A stretch of 64,000 nucleotides of DNA. Source: Marinactinospora thermotolerans DSM 45154 (GTDB lineage: Bacteria > Actinomycetota > Actinomycetes > Streptosporangiales > Streptosporangiaceae). Shown here piece after piece: positions 16,721 through 26,935 of the stretch. The notes under the pieces were generated by a model. That model had not been told where the DNA came from. It did no database searches and saw nothing but the letters and a program-made list of their open reading frames with translations. A program made the translations under genes and the position numbers. The stretch's first letter is position 1, and each line of letters opens with the position of its first letter. The stretch covers positions 1-64,000 of the forward strand of contig NZ_FUWS01000008.1 of NCBI RefSeq assembly GCF_900167435.1, in the 5' to 3' direction.

Positions 16721-17679
16721 CCTCCCCACCGCGCCCTTCCCGGCGGGCACGCATCGGGCGGACGGTCGCCAGGGCGATCGCGGGGGCGGCGCTGGGCGCG
16801 GGAGCGGCCCGGACCTCCTACGCCGCGCTGACCCGGTCGCGGCCACGCGAGGACGGCGGCGGTGTGTTCGCCGCCGCGGGTCGTCCCGGAAGCACGTGGA
16901 TCCGCACGAACTTCAGGGGGGAGCAGGTCACCCTGCTGGAGGGACCGGCGCTGGCCGCCGGAACGTGCGCGGCGGCCCTGGTGGCCCCTGGGCCGACACC
17001 GCGGCTGCGCGCCGCGACGGTGGTCGCCGCGGCGGGAGCGGGCCTGTTCGGCGCCTATGACGACCTGTCCGGATCCGGGGACTCCCGGGGCTTCAAGGGG
17101 CACATCGGGGCCCTGGCGCGCGGCGAGGTCACCACCGGTGCCGTGAAGATCCTCGGTATCGGCGCGGTCGGCCTGACCGCCGCCGCCGTGGCGCGTCCCC
17201 GGCCGGCCGACCTGCTCATCGACGGCGCGCTCATCGCCGGGGCGGCGAACCTGGTCAACCTGTTCGACCTGCGTCCCGGGCGGGCGATCAAGGCGGGACT
17301 GCTCGCCGGCGCGCCGGCCCTGGCCCATCCGGTCGCCGCCGCCGTCGCCGGTCCCGCGCTGGGAGCCGCGGCCGGGCTGCTCTCCGAGGACCTGGGCGAA
17401 CGCGCGATGCTCGGCGACGCCGGTGCCAACGCGCTGGGCGCGGTCCTGGGGGTGGCAGCGACGGCGGTCTCGTCCCGGCGTACCCGGTTGGGCCTGCTGG
17501 CCGGCGTGGTCGCCCTCACCGCCGCCAGCGAGGTCGTCAGCTTCTCCCGCGTCATCGCGGCGACCCCCCCACTGCGCTGGGCCGACGAACTGGGACGGCG
17601 CCCGGCGCCCGGCCCCGTGCCCGCCGCGCCTGAGAGTCCTCCCGTCCCCGAACCGGCCCCACAACCCAAGCCGGCCTGA
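16717..17679 (+). CDS. MraY/WecA-like polyprenyl-phosphate glycosyl-1-phosphate transferase homologue (divergent)
   Basis: A 320-aa polytopic membrane protein. It keeps landmarks of the MraY/WecA family: GAYDDLSG (family DDxxK/D site) at ~108-115, NLVNLFDLRPGRAIK (family NxxNxxDG) at ~172-186 and GDAGANALGAVLG (family GDxGS). TNFRGEQVTLLEG near residue 62 may replace the PTMGG segment. The substitutions mean activity is not assured; it may initiate a lipid-linked glycan or be regulatory. The C-terminus is a Pro-rich cytosolic tail. The GTG at 16717 overlaps the steB stop by 4 nt, so it is coupled to steAB. Confidence 0.75.
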   Translation: MTSPPRPSRRARIGRTVARAIAGAALGAGAARTSYAALTRSRPREDGGGVFAAAGRPGSTWIRTNFRGEQVTLLEGPALAAGTCAAALVAPGPTPRLRAATVVAAAGAGLFGAYDDLSGSGDSRGFKGHIGALARGEVTTGAVKILGIGAVGLTAAAVARPRPADLLIDGALIAGAANLVNLFDLRPGRAIKAGLLAGAPALAHPVAAAVAGPALGAAAGLLSEDLGERAMLGDAGANALGAVLGVAATAVSSRRTRLGLLAGVVALTAASEVVSFSRVIAATPPLRWADELGRRPAPGPVPAAPESPPVPEPAPQPKPA

Positions 17680-17795
17680 ACGGCCCGCCCGGACCACGCG
17701 GGCTTCGAGACCCCCGTCCCCGAAGCCGCGCCTCGCGGGCCTTCACGCACCCCCGCGCGTGACCGCACCAACCAACGACCTGGAGTTCCCACCCC

Positions 17796-19445
17796 GTGTC
17801 CTGGGATCGGATCCGGCGCCTGAGCGCCGGTGTCGCCGGCGCGGCCCTGCTCATCGCCGTGGTCACCGCCTTCGCCCGTGTCGCCGGATTCGGCCGCACC
17901 GTGGTGTTCTCCCAGACCGTCGGCACCAACTGCCTGAGCACCGCCTACGTCACCGCCAACCAGGTGCCCAACGTCCTGTTCGAGGTCGTCATCGGCGGCG
18001 CGCTGTCGGGGATGGTGGTCCCGGTGCTCGCCGCGGCGGCCGAGCGCGGCGACCGCGAGCACGTGCGCCGCACCGCCTCGGCCCTCGTCACCTGGGTGCT
18101 GCTCGCCGCGGTCCCACTGGCGCTCGTCCTGGCCGCCGTGGCGACACCGGCGATGACCCTGATGCTGGGGCACCCGCGGGGGTGCGACCACGACGCGGTG
18201 CTCGCGTTGACCGTGCGGTTCCTGCTGGTGTTCGCCCCGCAGATCGTCTTCTACGGTCTCGCCGCGGTGTTCTACGGCATCCTCCAGGCGCATCGCCGGT
18301 TCCTGGCTCCGGCGCTGGCCCCGCTGCTCTCCAGTCTCGTCGTCATCACCGCCTACCTCGCCTTCGTTCCCCTCGGCGCGGCCTACCGCGACGACATCGC
18401 GGGTCTGCCGGCCGCCGCGGAGCTGACCCTGTCGTTGGGCACGACGGCCGGCGTCGTCGCGTTGTTCCTCACCGCGCTGGTGCCGCTCCTGCGCCTGCGG
18501 CTGGGGTTGCGCCCCACGCTGAGGTTCCCGCCCGGTGTCGCCCGCACGGCCCGCTCCCTGGGCCTTGCGGCGCTGCTGCCGCTGATCGCGATGCAGCTGA
18601 GCATGCTGGTCGCGATCATGCTGGCCAACAGGGGCGGTGGCGCGGGGGCGGCGGCGCTGTACAACTACGCCTGGGCGTTGTTCACGCTGCCCTACGGGGT
18701 CGTGGCGGTCCCGATCGCCACGAGCGCCTTCACCACGCTGTCGGTCCGCCACGCCGAGGGCGACCAGGAGGGGTACAACGCGATCCTGTCGGTCGGCGCG
18801 CGGGCCACGCTGGTCATCACGGCGGGGCTGGCCACGGCGCTGGCCGCCGCGGCGCGTCCGGTGGCCGAGGTCTTCGCCCCGGGTGAGCCGGCCCCCCTCG
18901 AACTGGCGCTGCTCACCTACGCTCCCGGCATCGTGGGGTTCGGTCTGGTCGCGCTGCTCAGCAGGGCGCTCTATGCTGCCCACCACGGTCGTTCGGCCGC
19001 CGCGGCGCAGGTCATGGGCTGGTTGGTGGTCTCGACGGCGGGCGCCGCGCTCGTCCTGGTCGCGCCCGAGCGGGGGGCGGTCGCGGCCCTGGGCGCCGGT
19101 ACCTCCCTGGGACTGTCCCTGACCGCGGTCCTGCTCGCCGTCGCCGTCGCCCGGGTCAACGGGCGTGCCGCCTTCGCGGGCCTGGGGCGGGGGCTCCCCG
19201 CCGCGCTGCTCGGCGCCGGTGTCGGCTACCTGGCCGGCGCGTCGTTGACCGGGGCGCTGGACGCCGATGGCCTGTGGGGCAACGTCGGTGTGGCCGCACT
19301 CGGCGGTGTGGCGGCGCTCGCCGGTTTCGGCGCGGTCGCCATGCTGATCGATCGCCGCGCGGTCCGTGCGGCGATCACCCGGCGGGTGGCCCCGCCGGGC
19401 AAGGAGTCCCCAGACACCCAAGACACAGGAGACGAGAAGGCATGA
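17796..19445 (+). CDS. MurJ/MviN-family lipid flippase homologue
   Basis: A 549-aa protein with about 14 predicted transmembrane helices. Family features include FSQTVGTNCLSTAYVTANQV and VPNVLFEVVIGGALSGMVVP near the N-terminus. MurJ flips lipid II outward across the membrane. The essential actinobacterial MurJ is usually encoded near the chromosomal origin beside trx and par genes, so this SteAB-linked copy is probably a paralogue for another lipid-linked substrate (inference). The GTG at 17796 is the only good start. The C-terminal ~20 residues are polar, and the stop overlaps the following glycosyltransferase start by 4 nt. Confidence 0.88.
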   Translation: MSWDRIRRLSAGVAGAALLIAVVTAFARVAGFGRTVVFSQTVGTNCLSTAYVTANQVPNVLFEVVIGGALSGMVVPVLAAAAERGDREHVRRTASALVTWVLLAAVPLALVLAAVATPAMTLMLGHPRGCDHDAVLALTVRFLLVFAPQIVFYGLAAVFYGILQAHRRFLAPALAPLLSSLVVITAYLAFVPLGAAYRDDIAGLPAAAELTLSLGTTAGVVALFLTALVPLLRLRLGLRPTLRFPPGVARTARSLGLAALLPLIAMQLSMLVAIMLANRGGGAGAAALYNYAWALFTLPYGVVAVPIATSAFTTLSVRHAEGDQEGYNAILSVGARATLVITAGLATALAAAARPVAEVFAPGEPAPLELALLTYAPGIVGFGLVALLSRALYAAHHGRSAAAAQVMGWLVVSTAGAALVLVAPERGAVAALGAGTSLGLSLTAVLLAVAVARVNGRAAFAGLGRGLPAALLGAGVGYLAGASLTGALDADGLWGNVGVAALGGVAALAGFGAVAMLIDRRAVRAAITRRVAPPGKESPDTQDTGDEKA

Positions 19446-20545
19446 CCCGGATGAGGATCGCGATGGTCATCGCGACCAGCGGCGGTGGTGTCGGCAACCA
19501 TGTCCGTTCGCTGAGCGCGGGACTCGTCACGCGCGGCCATCGGGTCGCCGTCATAGGTCCGCAGGCGACCGAGGAGCGCTTCGGCTTCACCGCGAACGGC
19601 TGCCGCTTCGTTCCGGTGGACGTCGGTACGCGGCCTCGCCCGGCGGGTGACCTCGCCGCGATCGGGCGTCTGCGCGGGCTCCTGGCCGACGCCGACATGG
19701 TGCACGCCCACGGCATCCGGGCGGGCGGGCTGTGCGCGCTGGCCCAGGCCCGCCCGCTCGTCGTCACGCTCCACAACGCCCCGCCCGCCGTGTCGGGGCC
19801 GCTCGGGCTGGTCTTTCCCGCCCTGGAGCGGCTCGTCGCCCGCCGCGCCGACATCGTCCTCGGGGTCTCGGGGGACCTGGTGGCCCGGATGCGGGCCAAG
19901 GGGGCGCGGGAGGTCGAACGCGCCCTGGTGACCGCTCCGCCGATGGGGCCGCCCCAGCGCACGGCCGAGGACGTCCGCGCCGAACTGGGCGTGGCGCCGG
20001 ACCGGCCGCTCGCGCTGGTGGTGGCCAGGCTCGCCCCGCAGAAGGGCCTGGACGTGCTGTTGGACGCGGCCCGGCGGCTCAAGCAGCGCGATCCGGCCCC
20101 CGTGTTCGTGGTGGCCGGGGACGGCCCCCTCGACCGGGAGCTGAACGCGCGCATCGACGCCGAGGAGCTCCCGGTGCGGTTGTTGGGGCACCGTACCGAT
20201 ATCCCCGACCTCCTCGCCGCCGCTGACCTGTTCGTGCTCCCCTCCCTGTGGGAGGGGCCGTCGTTGGTGATCATGGAGGCGCTGCGGGCCGGACTGCCGG
20301 TGGTCGCGACCCGCGTGGGCGGCATCCCCGACCTGTACTCGGGGGTCGCGCTGCTGGTCCCGCCCAGCGACGCCTCGGCCCTGGCCCACGGGGTCGCCCA
20401 GGTCCTGGACGAGCCGAGCCGTGTCGAGGCCATGCGTGACGCCGCCAGGCTGACCGCGGCGGCCCTGCCGACCGAGGACGACACCGTGGAACAGGTCCTC
20501 AGCCTCTACCGTCGGCTCGCCGCGAACCGCGGCATGGTGGCCTGA
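19442..20545 (+). CDS. GT4-family glycosyltransferase (GT-B fold)
   Basis: A 367-aa retaining glycosyltransferase. The N-terminal domain opens IAMVIATSGGGVGNHVRSL, and VHAHGIRAGGLCA marks the acceptor side. The C-terminal domain has LVVARLAPQKGLDVLLDA and the donor-binding EGPSLVIMEALRAGLPVVAT (Ex7E). There is no signal or transmembrane segment, so it is a cytosolic or peripheral enzyme using a nucleotide sugar. The ATG at 19442 overlaps the MurJ-like stop (ATGA). Its position ending the steA-steB-transferase-flippase run suggests it decorates the same lipid-linked precursor. Confidence 0.9.
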   Translation: MTRMRIAMVIATSGGGVGNHVRSLSAGLVTRGHRVAVIGPQATEERFGFTANGCRFVPVDVGTRPRPAGDLAAIGRLRGLLADADMVHAHGIRAGGLCALAQARPLVVTLHNAPPAVSGPLGLVFPALERLVARRADIVLGVSGDLVARMRAKGAREVERALVTAPPMGPPQRTAEDVRAELGVAPDRPLALVVARLAPQKGLDVLLDAARRLKQRDPAPVFVVAGDGPLDRELNARIDAEELPVRLLGHRTDIPDLLAAADLFVLPSLWEGPSLVIMEALRAGLPVVATRVGGIPDLYSGVALLVPPSDASALAHGVAQVLDEPSRVEAMRDAARLTAAALPTEDDTVEQVLSLYRRLAANRGMVA

Positions 20546-20702
20546 GGGGGTCCCGGCCGCGCCCCCGCGTTTCACCACGGTGAGGTAAGACACACCTCCC
20601 CAAACCCTTTAACGGCGTGGAGCATGGTTCCGACTGGGCGTAGTCGATGGCATCATTGAGCCCGGCCCAGGGAAAGATGGAATAGATCCATGTTCCCGGG
20701 TC

Positions 20703-20820
20703 ATTCAACAGGTGAGGGGAGTATCCCTTTCGCGGCGGTGTCGTCATCACGGAACGCAATGACGGTGCGGGCCCGGTGCCGTCGATCCATGGTTCATGGA
20801 TGGGAGAGACCTCCGGTTAG
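20703..20820 (+). ncRNA. yybP-ykoY manganese riboswitch in the terC leader
   Basis: The conserved family blocks occur in order: GGGGAGTA (20716-20723), GTCGTCATCACGG (20740-20752) and AGACC (20807-20811), with a helix GACGG/CCGTC (20761-20765 with 20779-20783) and a 7-bp hairpin ATCCATG/CATGGAT (20785-20801 region) between them. This family binds Mn2+ and often precedes TerC/Alx genes, as it does here 54 nt before the start codon. The 3' strand (20806-20817, GAGACCTCCGGT) is complementary to the Shine-Dalgarno region 20857-20872 with a 4-nt bulge, giving a visible off-state. The ~155 nt between the GT4 stop and this element show nothing else clear. Confidence 0.88.
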
Positions 20821-20873
20821 TACGCATGCCCGTACCCCGAAAGCGGGCACCACACGACCGGAGGAGGGTCTCC

Positions 20874-21899
20874 ATGGACGTGCCCATGTGGGTTTGGTTC
20901 GCCACGATCGGCGCCATGATCGCCATCTTGGTCGTCGATCTCGCGATCGTCGACCACCCTTGGAGCAAGAAGAGCGGCCCCAAGGAGTTCGGCATGAAGC
21001 AGGCCGCCTGGTGGGCGGCCTTCTACATCGGCATCGCCATCCTCTTCGGTTTCGGCCTGTGGTACTTCGGCGGTGGCACCGTCGCGGGTGAGTACTTCGC
21101 CGGCTTCGTCACCGAGAAGAGCCTGAGCGTCGACAACCTCTTCGTCTTCTACCTCATCATGGGCAGCTTCGCGGTGCCCAAGAAGTACCAGCACGAGGTG
21201 CTGCTGGTCGGCATCGTCATCGCCCTGGTGATGCGCGGTATCTTCATCGCGATCGGCGCGCAGGCGATCAACGCCTGGAGCGAGGTCTTCTACCTCTTCG
21301 GCGCGTTCCTCATCTACACCGCCATCAAGATCGTCCGCGACCAGGTCAAGGGCGACAGCCACGAGGAGTCCGACTACACCGACAGCTTCGCGGTGCGGAT
21401 GGTCAAGAAGGTCTGGCCGGTCACCGACGACTACCACGGCGCCCGCCTGACCGTGAAGCTCGACGGTCGCCGCCACGTCACCCCCATGCTGATGGTCATC
21501 GTCGCGATCGGCGTCACCGACCTGGTGTTCGCGGTCGACTCCATCCCGGCCATCTTCGGTCTCACCCAGGACCCCTACATCGTCTTCACCGCCAACGCGT
21601 TCGCCCTGCTGGGTCTGCGCCAGCTCTACTTCCTCCTCGCCGGTCTCATGGACAAGCTGTCCTACATCAGCTGGGGCCTCGCGGCGATCATGGTGTTCAT
21701 CGGTATCAAGATGTTCCTGCACGCGCTGCACGAGAACGGCGTCCACGTCCCCGAGGTCACGACCGGCCTGTCCCTCACCGTCATCCTCGGCATCATGACG
21801 ATCACGATCGTCGCCAGCCTCTGGAAGGCCTCCGCCGACAAGAAGAAGCTGGCCGCCGGCTCCGAGACCGAAGGAGAGGACGCGATCTCGCGCAAGTGA
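20874..21899 (+). CDS. TerC/Alx family metal-homeostasis membrane protein
   Basis: A 341-aa protein with about nine transmembrane helices. Conserved acidic intramembrane motifs are EKSLSVDNLFVFYLIM (~77-92) and VTDLVFAVDSIPAIFGLT. TerC/Alx/MeeF proteins are linked to Mn2+ export or metallation of exoenzymes and to tellurite/pH responses. Manganese efflux is the best inference because of the Mn2+ riboswitch upstream. The ATG at 20874 follows GGAGGAGGG; the frame opens earlier but across the riboswitch. The C-terminus is a polar cytosolic tail. Monocistronic. Confidence 0.93.
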   Translation: MDVPMWVWFATIGAMIAILVVDLAIVDHPWSKKSGPKEFGMKQAAWWAAFYIGIAILFGFGLWYFGGGTVAGEYFAGFVTEKSLSVDNLFVFYLIMGSFAVPKKYQHEVLLVGIVIALVMRGIFIAIGAQAINAWSEVFYLFGAFLIYTAIKIVRDQVKGDSHEESDYTDSFAVRMVKKVWPVTDDYHGARLTVKLDGRRHVTPMLMVIVAIGVTDLVFAVDSIPAIFGLTQDPYIVFTANAFALLGLRQLYFLLAGLMDKLSYISWGLAAIMVFIGIKMFLHALHENGVHVPEVTTGLSLTVILGIMTITIVASLWKASADKKKLAAGSETEGEDAISRK

Positions 21900-21906
21900 G
21901 CCATCC

Positions 21907-21929
21907 TCGAACAGTTGTTCGGCTATAGT
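21907..21929 (+). promoter_or_regulatory. LexA (SOS) box overlapping the uvrA promoter
   Basis: TCGAACAGTTGTTCGG (21907-21922) matches the actinobacterial/Gram-positive LexA consensus TCGAACnnnnGTTCGA except the last base. A -10-like TATAGT follows at 21924-21929, so LexA would cover the -35 region. The site is 232 nt before the uvrA start, leaving a long 5' leader in which I recognise nothing. Confidence 0.85.
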
Positions 21930-22154
21930 GAGGGCGTCCGCCGGCTCTGGTGGGCGCCCTCACGTGCGTCCGCTGGAAGTTTCCGCGGCGCCGAGTCGTT
22001 TCCGTAAGAAGCCGAACGCCGTGCGGCGGCCGACGTGGGTGCGCCCAACCCCCGAGCCGCCCGGCGCAGGCGCCTCATCCGCGCGCCGCCGCGGTGGGTC
22101 TCCCGACCGCCGCAGGCCATCGCGCGCCGCCGTTGCCGAAGGGGCTAATCATCC

Positions 22155-24989
<2,835 letters not shown>

Positions 24990-25209
24990 GACGGGGCGCC
25001 TGCCCCCCGCCCCGCCCGTGGTCGCGGGGACCCCGAAGCGGGTCACCCCATGGTGTGGATCCGTGGGAACGGGTAGTGGGGCGGCAGGCGATCCCGTGGC
25101 GCGCGCCTGCGTGACCGATCCGACGCGCGAGCTGCCGAACACGGTGCGTGCCGCAGAGCGGGCGCCTGACGGTGGCGCGCGTCCGACGTAGCGGGGAGTG
25201 CAGGCGCTC

Positions 25210-26319
25210 ATGAACCATCCATCGCCACCGCCGCCGAACGACCCGTCCGAGGGCGAGGGCGGTCGCCCGCGGGGGGCTCCGGACGAGGAACCGGCCCCGC
25301 CCGAGCGGCCGCCGGGTTCGACGGGCGCGCACGCCCGGCCCGGAGAGGAACAGCGACCGCCGGGGTCTGGTGCGGGTCCTGGGGGGCCGGGTGAGGTGCC
25401 TGGGGGTGCGGGGTATCCGGGGGCCGGTGGGCCGCCGGGTCCGGAGCGGCCGATGGGGCCGCCCGGTTCTGTGCCGCCGTCGGGTCCGGCCGGTGGGCCG
25501 CCCCCGGGCGGTCATCCGCGTGGTGGCCCGCCCGGCTCCGAATCCCGGACGCCGTCGGGGTCTGGTGCGGGTCCTGGGGGGCCGGGTGAGGTGCCTGGGG
25601 GTGCGGGGTATCCGGGGGCCGGTGGGCCGCCGGGTCCGGAGCGGCCGATGGGGCCGCCTGGTTCTGTGCCGCCGTCGGGTCCGGCCGGTGGGCCGCCCCC
25701 GGGTGGTCATCCGCCCGGCTCCGAGACCTGGATGCCGCCGGGGCCCCACCCTCACCAGGGACCGGCGCAGGGCCATGCCCAGAGCGGCTACGGGGGATAC
25801 GGCGCGCCGCCCACGGGCGGGATCGCCGAGTGGTGGCAGCGGCTGGTCGCCCGCATCATCGACGCGGTGATCGTGTTCGTCCCGGTCTTCCTGGTCAACC
25901 TCCTGCTCGGCAGCGTCCTGCTCTCGGCGCGTCCGATCCTGATCGATCCGGAGACCAACCAGGTCGTCCCATCGGGATCACTGGTGGCCATGACGCTGCT
26001 GATGCTGGTCATCTCGACCGTCATCGTGCTGCTCTACGAAGGACTGTGCCTGATGAAGTGGGGGGCCACGGTCGGCAAACGGGCGCTGGGCCTGCGGGTC
26101 GTCCCGCAACGGGGACCCCGGGGAGTCGGGCTGCCGCCGGGAACCTCTTTCCTGCGCGCGCTCGCCTGGTGGATCTACGTTCCGCTGAACTTCGTTCCGG
26201 TGGTCAGCTGGTTCAGCTGGTTGTGGCCGATCATCAACGGTCTGTGGCCCTTGTGGGACCGTCCGGACCGGCAGTCGTTGAACGACAAGATCGCTCGCAC
26301 GGTCGTGGTGCGCGGCTGA
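25210..26319 (+). CDS. RDD family membrane protein with Pro/Gly-rich repeat N-terminus
   Basis: A 369-aa protein. Residues 1-~205 are Pro/Gly-rich and disordered, containing two copies of a ~52-residue unit (GAGPGGPGEVPGGAGYPG and following). Residues ~210-365 form an RDD domain: RLVARIIDAVIVFVPVFLVN (Arg/Asp signature in helix 1), a second hydrophobic segment, WGATVGKRALGLRVV, and RQSLNDKIARTVVV at the end. RDD proteins are small transporters or membrane-stress factors of mostly unknown function. ATG 25210 is chosen; a GTG 12 nt earlier sits against its own GGGGAG. Confidence 0.85.
   Translation: MNHPSPPPPNDPSEGEGGRPRGAPDEEPAPPERPPGSTGAHARPGEEQRPPGSGAGPGGPGEVPGGAGYPGAGGPPGPERPMGPPGSVPPSGPAGGPPPGGHPRGGPPGSESRTPSGSGAGPGGPGEVPGGAGYPGAGGPPGPERPMGPPGSVPPSGPAGGPPPGGHPPGSETWMPPGPHPHQGPAQGHAQSGYGGYGAPPTGGIAEWWQRLVARIIDAVIVFVPVFLVNLLLGSVLLSARPILIDPETNQVVPSGSLVAMTLLMLVISTVIVLLYEGLCLMKWGATVGKRALGLRVVPQRGPRGVGLPPGTSFLRALAWWIYVPLNFVPVVSWFSWLWPIINGLWPLWDRPDRQSLNDKIARTVVVRG
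25362..25713 (+). repeat. Direct repeat in the RDD gene (2 x ~157 bp)
   Basis: 25362-25518 recurs at 25557-25713 (offset 195 bp) with only about two differences seen, both C to T. It encodes the duplicated Pro/Gly-rich unit. High DNA identity implies a recent duplication, and the copy number is likely to vary between strains. Confidence 0.9.
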
Positions 26320-26376
26320 TTCCGCGAGGAATCACATCCCCGGCGAGATCACCCGGGACGAACGGCTCCGCTCAGG

Positions 26377-26393
26377 TACTACATTTTGTAGTA
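26377..26393. promoter_or_regulatory. CopY/BlaI-type operator before the Rieske gene
   Basis: TACTACATTTTGTAGTA is a perfect 7-3-7 palindrome, 30 nt before the Rieske start codon and just upstream of its GAAAGGAGC ribosome site. TACA/TGTA and TACTACA/TGTAGTA arms are the known recognition elements of the BlaI/MecI/CopY winged-helix family. The position between promoter and start suits repression. No regulator of this family is encoded in the window. Confidence 0.65.
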
Positions 26394-26422
26394 GTTCTCG
26401 TGAGAGCGAAAGGAGCCTCGTC

Positions 26423-26842
26423 ATGGCAACGGGGGCGTCGTGCGCCTGTGGGATGAGCCGACGGAGACTGCTGGGCGCCGCCGGAGTGGCGGGAGTCGCC
26501 GCCGTGGGAGCGAGCGGATGCGGAGGGCCCGAGCCCACGCCGCACGACAACCTGCACGGCCAGGTGATCGCGCAGACCGGTGACGTCCCCGTGGGCGGCG
26601 GCATGATCAGCATGTCCGACAAACTGGTCATCACCCAGCCCGAGGAGGGCCGGTTCAAGGCGTTCAGCGCGGTGTGCGCGCACGCGGGGTGCACCGTGCA
26701 GGAGATCACCGACCACATCCGCTGCCTGTGCCACGGCAGCCGGTTCGACATCGCGACGGGCGAGGTCCTCGCCGGCCCCGCGACCGAGCCGTTGGAGGCC
26801 TTCGAGGTGAGCGTGGACGGCACCGACATCACGCTGGTGTGA
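26423..26842 (+). CDS. Exported Rieske [2Fe-2S] protein
   Basis: A 139-aa protein. The N-terminus has a Tat-type signal (SRRRLLGAAG) and a possible lipobox around C33 (GASGC, with a weak -3 residue). The Rieske cluster motifs are CAHAGC (Fe ligands C85, H87; C90) and CLCHGS (C101; ligands C103, H104), with C90-C101 as the likely disulfide. It is too short and isolated to be the QcrA subunit, so it is probably an envelope electron-transfer or metal-linked protein of unknown partner. The ATG follows GAAAGGAGC. A CopY/BlaI-like operator lies upstream and a bidirectional hairpin downstream. Confidence 0.88.
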   Translation: MATGASCACGMSRRRLLGAAGVAGVAAVGASGCGGPEPTPHDNLHGQVIAQTGDVPVGGGMISMSDKLVITQPEEGRFKAFSAVCAHAGCTVQEITDHIRCLCHGSRFDIATGEVLAGPATEPLEAFEVSVDGTDITLV

Positions 26843-26885
26843 AGGAGCCGGTCCGGGTCGTGGCAGGGGCCGCGCGCCGCGACCG

Positions 26886-26935
26886 GAAACGGGGTGGGCG
26901 CGGGGTGCGATCGCACCCCGCGCCCACCCCGTTTC
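26886..26935. terminator. Bidirectional 23-bp hairpin between Rieske and mscS genes
   Basis: A perfect 23-bp inverted repeat (26886-26908 with 26913-26935) closed by a GATC loop. It lies between convergent genes and includes two bases of the mscS stop codon (26934-26936). It is very stable and would act on transcripts from both strands. Confidence 0.85.
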
